Source: Branchinecta lynchi (Eukaryota; Arthropoda; Branchiopoda; Anostraca; Branchinectidae). Taken from it: 64,000 bases of DNA. Shown in pieces: positions 10,301-22,300 of this stretch. Position numbers and translations under genes: made by a program. Below the pieces are notes generated by a model, which was not told the DNA's origin, did not search any database, and saw nothing but the letters and a program-made list of their open reading frames with translations. Location of the stretch: NCBI GenBank assembly GCA_023053575.1, contig JAKZAP010000008.1, positions 7,272,715-7,336,714 on the forward strand. Reading direction: 5' to 3'. Every line of letters starts with the position of its first letter. The first letter of the stretch is position 1.

Positions 10301-13300
10301 GGTCAGTTGTTTTACTGGAGACACAGTTACGTAGTTGCAAATCCAGTCCTTCTTTCTATCTGGTGACGAAATTTTCCAGTAGTGTTGAAAAACGTTCTGT
10401 CGCTGATCCTCACTAATAGTTTTGCACCATAGGCACCGTTTTCTCTCACCAAAGCATGGGTTCGGTTGTAGTTTCCTTTCTTTCTGGAATTCACCTCTCT
10501 TGAAATGCTTCTCGTAAGTTTTGCCCATCAGTTTCGCCTCTTTCTTTAGTACCCTTACGGACTTCGACTTGGGACGCTTTTCTTGAACACACCTTTCCTC
10601 TGTCGAATCAATACTGTTTAGCGTATTGTTGGCACTGTCATCTCCTACCTCTGGGATCGGAGTTAGATCAATACCGTCATTTGCTGATCCTGCATCGTCA
10701 CTGGTGTTTTCTGCTACCGAGGCATCAACTGCTGCACGTTCCGGTGAAAGTTCGCGTTCTGCAGAACTTGTTTCTGCTTCAGTCGTGTCAAGTCTCTGGT
10801 TTGAAACAAGACACATTGTGATAGAAGACTTTCTTTGCCTCTTAGTTTGCTTGTTTGCAACTTCTTCTTTCGTAGGGTTGTGCCCTTGCCACTCTGCGTC
10901 ATCAGATGAATCATCACCTGGAACGAACTCATCTGAATCATCGATCTCGCTGAGATCTTCGAGTTGGCCTTCACTGTCAGACTCCATGTAGCTTGCAGCT
11001 TCCTTAATTGTAACTCGCCTCTTTGTAGGTCTCATTGTGCTGGTGTGTACTACGAGAAAAAAATACAATGTAGGGATTGCATAGGATAACTTTCAAGCCT
11101 GTTTGGCTGATCATCAAGAAAACACTTTCTACTTCAGCCGATTTTGATATTTTTCAGCGTTTCCCTGTTCAAACGTGGATACTAGAAGATTATCAGTGTT
11201 GACTTGCTTATGTAGACCTTAATGGTTTACAAATAGCTACACGAAAGTTAGACCACCAATAGCTTTATTAGAACAGAAAATCTCTAAGAACTCCAGAATA
11301 GCTAAGAAGTTGAAGCGTTACTGCCTTGATGATAGATCTGAAGAATAACTAATACATGACTGCCTTGATGGTAAATGACAAGACAAATAAAAGGTGGACA
11401 AACTGACTGCCTTGGTTGTAGAGCTGTATGATAGCTTAATAAGTTAATATCTTACCGCCTTGAAACTTGGTGGCTTACAATAAGCAATATACATTATTAC
11501 CAGGAATTTATTTACCTTTCTTCTTTTGTTCCGAATTGATTCTTTTCTTCCTGCTCGTAGCGCAAAACCGGAGTTACGCGTATCTGCCTGTCCGTCCCTT
11601 CTATTACTAACTGAGATACGCGTTTTTTACACCAACTGTATCTCGGTCTCTGTGCATGCTAGAGATACGCTGACAAGAGCAAAATGTGCGCCTTGGCCTC
11701 GGATTCAATGATTTGATCCTAACTCATTTTCGAGAAAAATTGAGTTACGCGGTTCTGCCTGTCCACCGGCGAATAATATATATATGCTACCGTATCGATA
11801 TTCGATACGATCCCGTATCAATATTCGATATGATATCGTATCGAAGCAAAATCTTAGCTGACTAACATGCATTGGATGACCTTCGCAGACAAATTTGACT
11901 GAAGGTATATTTGTAGTGCCAGAAATCCCCACGAACAGTCAGTGCCAATAGATTTCCATCATACGTCACATGACTTTAATAATGATCACCAAGACGCTCC
12001 CCAGCTCGGCGAAAGCAAATAAATTAAACTTACGTGCCACATGTTTTTTTATCTTCTCGTTTTTACCACTGTTTTCGTCTTTGTACTGATCTACCAGGTG
12101 GGTCAACTTCTTGTTTTCATCCTCTGCATGTTCTGCCCTCTCCTGCAATTAAACAAAAGCTTATAGTCTGAGTCTCTTGGTCTGAGAGTCCTGAGTCCAA
12201 CAGATGCCCAAGAGAAACACTGATTGACAGTAGCCCAAGCAGACCTTGATCTCATCGACTTGCTTACTTACTTAAGTCCCGTCAATCCTCAGGGACGTTT
12301 TGGGGCCACTCCTTTTGACAGGCCATGAACCAGGGCTCGGTACGTTGTTCTATCGTGTGCCGCTCGAACCAGCTCTATGATGCGATTTCGGTCGAAGTTT
12401 TCGATCCACCTCTTGCGTGGGCTTCCTCGTTGTCGGGATCCATCTATGGTGCCTTCGAGTGAAAATTTTTGGTAGGCGGTAGAGGTCCATTCTTTTGACA
12501 TGCCCAAGCCATCGCAGTTGCTGTCGTTTGATTTTGTTAAGGATTGTGTCGGGGGACTTCAGCCGTCTCCTCACCTCCTCATTGGTCACTTACTCGGTGT
12601 AGGTGATTCTTGAGATGCGGCGGAGACATCTCATCTCGAGTGCAAGTAGGCTGCGCTCATTTTTAATCTTCAGGGTCCAGGTCTCACACCCATATAGAGC
12701 GATTGGAAAAATCAGGCTGTTGAAAAGTTGAACTTTCAGTTGGTTCGACAGGTTTCGGCATTTCCAGATGTTTGTGAGCCTTTTAAAGCTGGAGCTAGCA
12801 AGAGCCAGGCGGCGTTTGATGTCAGGGGTATGGCAGTTGTCACCTGTGAGGAGGCTGCCAAGGTAGACAAATTGGTTGACCGTTTCAACTGGCTGGCCGT
12901 CAATTGCTATGGAAGGAGGAGCTGCTTGTTTTTGGCGTGACATGACCATAATTTTCGTTTTTTTTGCGTTAATTTCCATGCCAAAAGGTTTTATGTTTTC
13001 GTTGAGACAGTCTGCTTGCCTTTGGAGATCATAGGCCTATTTGGAGAGATGGTCGGTGTCGTCAGCATAGGCAAGCTTGTTGATTAGGACTCCACCTATT
13101 TTGGTTCCATGTTCGGATGGTATCAGCGAAATATGGCGTGAAGAAACAAGTTGAATAGGTGAGGCGACAGGATACATCCCTGTAAAACTCCCGCGGAAGT
13201 TGAGAATTCATCAGAGAGTCCATCACTGGTGAGTATCCGGCTTCTGGATTAGCTGTATTTTAGGGGGCTGTATTCTCGATGATCGGGACGATTTGGTCTG

Positions 13301-16300
13301 GAACACCGTAGTGTCTTAGGATGTGCCACAGACCTTTCCTCCAGATTAAATGGAAGGCTTGCCGAAAGTCAATAAAGAGGTGATACAGATCTCTGTTGAA
13401 CTCAATAAAGCGTTCCAAAAGCTGACGAACGGTGAAGATTTGATCAATGGTCGATCGTCCAGGTCGGAAGCCAGCTTGGTATTCACCCAGAACGGAGGCT
13501 GTGATTGCTTGGATTCTGCGTAGCAGGATTTTGGTCAGTATTCTGGTTTGATGGCTCGTCAGGCTGATCGGGCGGTAGTCACACTCTTTTCTTGAGCCTT
13601 TTTTGTGGATGACAATATGGCTGACACAACTTTGTGGTACAGTTCGACGACGTCCTCTGAGCCGACGTTAATCAGTTCCGCAGTGACACCGTCCTCACTG
13701 ATCTGATCGACAGCTCCCGCAATTTCAGCCATCGTTGGGATTCAAAATGGCTGCAGTTTTCCCAAACTCTCGCCAACGACTGAGATGAAATGACAAAGTA
13801 TCCTCCATGGACCAAAAGATATCTGGCGAGACAGAAACGCCTGATTCTTGCACAAGTACAGCAAGCAAACTGGGAAAAGGATTAGACGAAAAATGACCAA
13901 ATCAAAATATCTGTACCGTTCACTTTAAAAAACAAAAATTTCTCCGCTTTCAGACAATTTAGTCTGCAGTATTTTGCATTCTAGCGTTTCAATTCCCATC
14001 GGATTTTAACAGTCCGAACTCGGAATAAACATCTCCGAATTCGGTGATTCACAGTTACTAAAGTCCGATGTAGGAAAGACTTTTTACACAGTGCATTCAA
14101 TGTTTCCCCACACATTCCGGCAAAACGTGTTCTTCCACACCAAAATAGTCATGACGAGCATGGAATCAACTCAACCCCGCTTATCCTAAAGCACACTTAC
14201 GGTTCGGACAGACGGTCATGGAACTGATCCTGGTAACAATTCCAGTCTGCGACCACCCTAGCCCGATCATCAGTCACAGAGCACTGAAGCGAAGAAAAAA
14301 CAGGCAACTACCTCAGTGACAAGGCGAAAAAGTAAGACAGACAAAACAGTGCCATTAAAAGAATCTACTTACCCTGGCTTTTATATAATCTGCATCAACT
14401 TTGATCTTTTCCTCACACAATTTGTCTACCCGCTGCTTGCTCTCCCACAATTGTCTTTCACAGTCGCTCAACTTGGTATTTAACAACTTTTCTACGGCTT
14501 TGGCATTCTCCACCATGCTCTTCAGAATCTGAGCTTCCTGCATCGACTTTCTAATTTCCCCCTCAAGACTATCTTTCTTTAACTCCAAGCTGTTGACCAC
14601 GGCCCGCGTTCTCTCTTCACCAATTCGACAGACTTGGACTTCCGACTCGAGCTTTCTTAGAGTTCCATGCTGCACAACGTTCACACTGGTCTGATTTTCG
14701 CTCATGTTTTGCAAGGTTTTGATATGCTTTATTAGGCTGTCTCTCTCCCGGCCCAGGGCGTCAACGGTAGACCTTTCTCGTGTAGCGGCTTGTTTCAGCT
14801 CTTCGAGGTCCCGCTCTAAGGTGTTGAGTTGCTGGTCAAGGGCTGTTCTTTCATCCTCAGCTTTTCCTAAAAGTATGCGAAGATGATAAGTAGGCCTTTA
14901 AGGGACATGCCACCAAAGGTCGATATATCTGCTATATCTATGCCTATTTATATTTCTGTCTCTGTCATATAGGGCACATAATGTATGTTAACGTAATTTT
15001 CTAATTACATAGATGTATCACAACCTGGGGATTCAAGGGTCCGATCACGTGACATAGGGAATCGGACTATCTAGACGAACTACGTAGCTCTTTTCTATCT
15101 GACCATTGCAGTGGTTTGCGAACTATGTTCACAGCCCCTTGGTGGTTCAGTTGGTTGGCGCAACGTCAATTCAAGCCGAAGGTTTGGGGGTTCAATCCCA
15201 CCCGAGGAGCATTTTATCTATTTCCTTTCACTACTTATAATGATTCAATAACGGAGCCTTCTTCTTCGAGAACTCTTCTACATAATCGTGAGCCGAAGAA
15301 CTTCAAGTCATGAGGCAGCGGCTTTTACGCCTGGTTTACACAAACTGCCGTGACCGTTTTGCGTTTTCAAACGTATCACGAACTGCACCCTTATTTAGAT
15401 GGAAAAACGCAGCGCTATGACGTGAAAACGTAATCTATGTCAGTAACAGCAAGCGAGGATCCCTTACGATTACTAGGATATTACAAACGATAACAACAAC
15501 AACAAAAATCAATACAGAACTGATAAATCTATAAACAAAAAAATGTCCCTAAAAGCAGTTCATGCGACACACATCTGCTATCGCGGCATGCACAAAGTAC
15601 AGAGCCACTTGCAAAATTTACGCTGGGCGTACGAAAAGACAAGAAATCTTACAAACTGAGAAAAAGGATAATAGATGCTTACCGCACTCTTTTTTTAGGG
15701 CGTCAAGTCTGGCAAGTGTAACGTTCTTTTGTTTCTGTATCTTGAGCGTGTCCTTTTGTAATGTGGAACAATGGGTTTCCAGTTCTTTTACAAGGGCGGA
15801 CATTCGATTATTTTCGTGTTCCACTGATTTGTAAGCGTCCCGCAAGATGTCACAATCAGAAGAAATGGACTGCAGTCTGGAATAGACAAGGTATGTCGAA
15901 AAGAGCTTATCGTTATAACAATCGGGTGGCACCGGTGTACTCGACTTCTGATTGCGGTGGCCACCAAAGCGTCTTTCCACGTCCACCCAGACCGGCGTTA
16001 CCGGTTTCAAACTAGACTGTCACTCCAATATACAGTAGAGATAAACTAAAACCCAAACAAAGCTTTTTTTTCAATGAATACTGATAGTAAACATTCACGC
16101 CATTTGTACCTTTTGAATATTTTGCTAACTCACTGATGAAAGTGACTGAACTATCAGCTCATTTCTTTTGTTAATTTGAAAATTTTGCCACGTGGAACGC
16201 AACTTCAATGGAGAAGATGGCGGTCCGAACCTCCAGATGCAGTCAAAAGAGGAAGAAGATTTTTTGTTAAATTCAAAATCAAAGAAAAGTCAATCGAATT

Positions 16301-19300
16301 TCTACTTCAAGTTTGTGCTAGGCTGTTATCTGATATTAAGTTTATAATTTTTCTTTTCCATTTCACTTTTTATGGCCCTTGAGCTTACTCAAGTGCCATA
16401 TAGCGATTGTAATTTCTGTCCGTCAGTCGGTCTGTCGGTCCCGGTTTTGCTAGTTCGGGCACTTCCAGATAAGCTAGGACGATGAAACTTGGCAGGCATA
16501 TCAGGAACTGGACCAGATTAAATTAGAAATGGTCGCTTCCCCGATCCGACCATCTGGAGGGGAGTGGAGGGAGGGGGAATCCGGAAAAAATAGGAAAAAT
16601 TAGATATTTTTAGCTTACGAACGGGTGATCGGATCTTAATGAAACTTGATATATGGAAGGACTTCGTGTCTCAGACCCTCCATTTTAAATCCAGACCGGA
16701 TCCGGTGACATTGGGGGGAGTTGGAGGGGGAAACCAGAAGTCTTGGAAAACACTTGGAGTGGAGGGATCCGGATGAAACTTGGTGGAAAGTACAAGCAAA
16801 AGTCCTAGATACGTGACTGATATAACCGGAACGGATCCGCTCACTTTGGGGGAGTTGGGGGGGGGGGGGGGAGAAGTCCGAATTTGTAGTGATCCCGCGA
16901 GTTCCGTGCTTCCTGATGTGCTGGGACGATGGAAATTGACAGGCATGTCTGGGACCCGACCAGGTTAAATAGGAAATCGTCAAGTCCCCGATTCGACCAT
17001 CTGGGGGGGGGGGGGGAGTGAGGGAGGGTGAAGCCCAAATTTGAGGTATTTTTAGCTTGCGAACGGGTGATCGGATCTTGATGAAAGTTGATATTTAGGA
17101 TGACCTCGTGTCTCAGATGTCTCATTTTAAATCCGGGCCGGATCCGATGACACTGGGGGAGTTGGAGGAGGGAACCGGAAATTTTGAGAAACGCTTAGAG
17201 TGGAGGGATCGGGATGAAACTTGGTGGGAAAAACAAGCACAAGTCCTAGACACGTCATTGACATAACCGGACCGGATCAGGGCACTGTGGGGGAGTTGGG
17301 GTGGGTGACCGGATTTCTAGCGATCCCGCGAGTTCGGCATACTTCCTGGTGTCCTAGGGCGATGAAACTTGGCAGGTATGTCAGGGATCCGAACAGATTG
17401 ACTTGAGAACAGCCGTTTCCCCGACCCGACCATCGTGGGTGGAGTGGGTGGATGGGGAGTCCGGAATCTAGGGGGGGGGGGGGGGGGGAACTCAAGAAAC
17501 TCTAAAAGCAGAGGGATTGGGGCGAAACTTAATGGATGGAACAAGCATTAGGCCTAGATGAAATTGACGGAGCCAGATGATTTTGGGGCTCTGTGGGGGG
17601 AGTTGGAGGGGGTTTCCTGGAATTTCGGTAGTCGTGAGTTAGAATAGTTTCAGATGTAAAACGACAACGAAACTTTGCAGGCATATTAGCGACCCAAATT
17701 ATCTTGACTTAAGAACCTGACACAACATACCCCCGGAAACTTCTGTTCCTAGATCCGAGCATTTTTTGGGGAGCAAGAGAGGAGAAATATGGAAATTGAC
17801 TTCTATAAATTGCAAACGAGTGGTCTGATTCGAGTGAAACTTCATGGGTGATACGAATCGATAGCCTCGACATGTAAAACATGCGTTCGAACCATATGCG
17901 ACCACGATTAGGGGAATTGGGGGTGGGGGGACTTTTGACATGCACAAAAAACAAACGGATGGACCGAATGAGATGCAAATTCGACAGTGCCGAGTTTATG
18001 CGGCCTAGATTTGTTATTTGGCGTCCGGGCCGGATACGGCCAAGGTAGGGGGGGGGGGGGGGGGTACTGGAAACTTGCAGATAGGCTATTCTCCAATTTC
18101 AGTAAAACTTGATGGACAGGAACAGGGAATTAAGAGATTGGGCCCGAACCGGCTCCGACAACGTTGGTGGGAGGGGGGGGGGGGTAACGGAACTTTCCAA
18201 AAATGCTCAGATTCGAGTGAAACTTGATAGATGGTATAAAAGAAGATGCTTTAGGTGGTCGATTTTTTATTCCGAACCAGATTCGGCCACGGTAGGTGGA
18301 GATAGAGTGAGTACCGGAAATCGTGTAGTACGTCTAGGGATCAAACAAATGGATTTATTGGGATGAAAGTTTGAACAGTCATGTGCATTTGCTACAGACA
18401 ATCGAGACGATGCCGGAACTGCTCAGAAACGAGTGAAACTAAATATCCTATTCCTATTTCCGAACCGCATTTTTGGATGGCGGGTGTATTTTGTGACGTT
18501 CTCATCTACTTTCTTGTACAGCCTACTCGTACAAGTGCCATATGAGCTCGTAGCTCTTGTTTATATGGAATTGGCAAAAGCAAGGTAGTGTAACAGTTAA
18601 AAAAGTTTTCACATAAGCACACCTCTGCTATACTAAATGTCGATAATCTGGTCACGAACAATAAAGATGTTTTACACCCCTGGATGGGTAAAAGGGGTAT
18701 TCTTTTTTTTATATAAGATTTGTTTGATCTTGTATCTAGGTTAATTTTGTTTTGTTTTTGTAGGCGTTTTTCTTCTTTTCACATACTCCATCTTTTTCCT
18801 CCTTAGTGTTGCTGATGGGCAACAAAACAGTTCATTCATTCACTCAATTAGTCTCTCTCCTTCCCTTCCCAGATTGGGTCATATGTAAATTATATTAAAA
18901 TAATAAGTGAAGCTGATGAAAGTCAATTGCAGAATGAAAATAACATTGATTGTTGCCGAACATACTTCTGACGGTTAACTTAATTTTGATCATACGAAAA
19001 TGTTTCAGGTCATGGAAAGTATCCCCTCCGGTTCCAACCGTGCCAAGAGTTACAGCTGTATAATATCTTTAACTGCTTACTTCGTTAATAATATTTCGAG
19101 TTTTTTCGCAGCTTCTAAATTTTCTTCTTCCAGCTCGGCAATTTTTTTCTCAAAACTGACTTTCTGCGTTCCATAAGACTGGAGGATCACTTGGCTTTCG
19201 CTGAAGAGCTGCTGGACGTCTTCAAGCTCAGTTGAAAGTCGCTCGATCTTGCTGTCTGTTGTTTTCTTAGTTGATCGCAAGAGTTTGTTTTCGTGCACCG

Positions 19301-22300
19301 CTTCCTAGAAAAAATCATCGTCACAATCACACTTTCGATCGGAACGACACCTACTTCTTAGTTTGTTTTCTCTTCCGTAAGTCAAATCTCCAAATGAACA
19401 ACATATAATAGCTGCATTCGTTTTCGTCGTTCGTTCACCGTTCCATCTGTCGTTTTTCTTGCTATAAGCGTTTTCTTTAAAACGTCTTTGGTGAACGGCG
19501 TCGAGCTGCCGAGAATATGACGTTTTCTTGTTCAGTTTAACCGTCGTTTCTGAAATGACGAACGGAGGCGGTCAGTTTCACACATCTCATTTCGGTAATT
19601 AGGTGCGAATTCTAAAATTTCGGAAAACAATAGTCGCGTTCGTTTTCGTCGTGCGTCGTTGTCGGTACCAAGAACGTCGTTTAAATTTTTTCATATTAGT
19701 GTTTTCTTTGGCACGTTCTATAAACGTCGTTGATACGAAAACGTTAATAATTGAACTAACTTAATATTTACAACAGCAGCTATAATAGAGTACAAAAATG
19801 GATTTTAGTATAACAAGCCCACTGATTTTAAGCTTAGTTTACAAGTTAATTTGTTTTGCCGAGAATTTTGAAAATTCGCGCTCAATTGCTGAACCGAGAT
19901 GTTGAAACTGACTTTCCGGATACGTTCGTCGTTTTAAGAAAGAAGAATGAAACGGCAGTTCAACAGAACAAAGAAAACCCTTATTCTCGGCAGTCCAACG
20001 CTGTTCACGAAAGACGTTATAATGAAAACGCTTATAGTCCGACGACGGTTGGAACGGCGAACCGAACTACGAAAGCGAACGCAGCTAATTAGGCAAAGTT
20101 GCCGAATAGAAGTGCGCTGCTTTCCTGCTCGCGAACTTCCGCATGTTCTAAATCCCTGGTATGTTGAGCCAGCTGTGGTCAGTGACTGTGACCACCCACC
20201 AATTCTGCGTCCTGAGCTTTTTGTAGCTAAGCACAAGTTGCCTAACATCCTCGTCTGTAACGCTCGATCTTTGAATAAGAAAACTGACGAACTAGAAGTT
20301 ATCGTCAAGCAGTACAACGCCTCAATCGTCATAATAAGCGAATGTTCGGACATTACTGATGAGTCGGCGCGCATTAACGGCTACACTAGCCACTTTAATA
20401 CCCGTCGTGATCGTGGCTTGAACCGTCGTGGAGGTGGCGTTGGACTTTACTTTCGCAATGACCTACCCTCAAAGCTGTTAAGCGAGCCCAGTGACTCCGG
20501 CCACGAAATATTATGGACTGAGTGTAAACCCCCCCGTTTATCAAAAAGATTCTCATGTTTGATTGTCGCTTCTGTCTATTATCCTGAAAGTGCCAGAAAC
20601 AGGAAGGAACTAATCGAGCACATTCAGTTTTTCGTCGACAAAATGCTACGCAGGTATGCCTCTCCTGCCTTTGTGATTGCCGTTGACTTCAATCAAACAA
20701 ACAAGCAATGGGTTTCCAGTGTTCTGGATTTGCGGCAAGCCGTCACAATACCGACAGACCAGAGCGGCAGCACACTTGACTTAATTTTTACGAACCTGAC
20801 AGATTTCTATCATGCACCGCAGTCGCTAGGACCCCTTCAGAACTCTGATCACTTCATCATTTTCTGGGAAGCTAGTTCGGCCATCCCTAAACCCAAACGA
20901 ATTAAAACTACAGTGCGACCACTCACCCAAGATTCGATTTCTACATTTGGTCGCTGGATCGGTAATTATGATTTTGAGGGCATTTGTTCCGAGCAGGACA
21001 TCAATGTCAAAGTCAATAAGCTGAATACGCTTCTTCAAGAGAAGTTTCAAACGTGTTTTCCCACTAAAGTGATTACCGTCAGTGACACTGATAAACCGTG
21101 GATCACCAGCAAACTAAAGGATCTAATAAAGATCCGTTGTCGCCTTCACAGCGCAGGTGATACCGTTGCCTCAAATAAGTTGCGTAACTATATGGTTAAA
21201 CTGAATAGGCGCGCGCAGAAGCAATATGTGAGAGACAAGATTACCCCATTACTTACCTCAAATCCTCACAAATGGCATTCCTCAGTGAAAAAACTTACCG
21301 GTAAAGCGACACCTAGAGACCTAAGACTGCTCAAAGAGGACGCGTACCACCTTGACATCAGCTACTGAAGTGAACTCCTACTTTGCTCGCATATGTACCA
21401 CCTTTCCATCAGTCACCAGTTCAGATATTGAGAGTCTCATTGCTGACGCAGAGATTGATGACGTTGGTGAAGTGTCCGAAGATGCGGTTTACAAAGAACT
21501 CCAGAAACTGAAAAAATACTGTGCGTCCTACCCTGGTGAGATTCCCGTACAGCTCTTACGCGAATTCGCTATTTTCCTTGCTAAGCCGCTTTCCTCTATA
21601 ATCAATCCGTGTTTCCTACAACAAGTGTTCCCTAGTGCGTGGAAGAGGGCGTATGTTCGCGTCATTCCAAAGGTGAAGTGTCCGAAATCTTGTGATCAAC
21701 TCCGACCCATCTCAATAACTCGGAACCTTTCTAAGGTAGCAGAAACGTTTATATACCGTGAGCTGATGTCACAGGTCTCTGGATCCCTCGACCCGTACCA
21801 GTATGGATGCTTAAAAGGCAGCAGCACAACTGTCTACTTAGTGCGTATGTACCACCTCATCGTTGAGTGGCTCGACCGAGGAAGTGCCATTATCGATCTT
21901 CTCCTTGTGGACTACCGAAAAGCTTTTGACCTTATTCGTCACTCCATTGCAATGACAAATTTGCGCACCATGGGTGCACGCAAACATATCCTCCTTCTAA
22001 TGATCGATTTTTTACGAGCCCGTTACCAGTGCGTGTACAGTCTTTTCCCAGGAGACACTGATTCCGAATGGACTGAGCTAACGTGCGGAGCTCCACAAGG
22101 CACAAAACTTGCGGCACTGTTGTTTTTGGCAGTGATAAATTTTGTCCTTTCTGGGTTCGATGAAAGATTCAAGTACGTTGACGATTTGTCAGTTCTTCTT
22201 AAGTACATTATCGAGAAATCCGAGGCAGTTCCTCAGTTCTGTGAGGAAACATTCAGCAATTTTAAAGACCAATGTGCAACTACCAGCCTACAAATCAACG

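Larger units (their letters stand above)
8477..11772 (-). mobile_element. Complete TIR DNA transposon with DUF7869-like protein
   Basis: Terminal inverted repeats of about 38 bp read TCGCCGGTGGACAGGCAGAA at the left and the exact inverse at the right, continuing through CCGCGTAACTCAATTTTT. Several subterminal copies of the GACAGGCA / CGCGTAACT motif lie within 300 bp of both ends (for example 8683, 8718, 11574, 11590), a usual layout for transposase-binding sites. The flanks share ATAAT (8472-8476 and 11773-11777), a candidate target-site duplication. One gene fills the centre on the minus strand. The element sits inside a CFAP58 intron. Confidence 0.9.

Noticed and set aside
14208..14292. 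Extra CFAP58 exon (VTDDRARVVADW)
   Set aside because: The flanking exons already join in phase 0. Including this 83-nt piece would introduce a phase conflict.
15134..15205. Functional tRNA gene
   Set aside because: A- and B-box-like words and a partial acceptor stem are present, but the D and anticodon arms do not fold and the T stem has a mismatch.
16636..18366. Several proline- or glycine-rich small proteins
   Set aside because: All arise from poly-G/poly-C runs in family R2 and recur at the other R2 copies.
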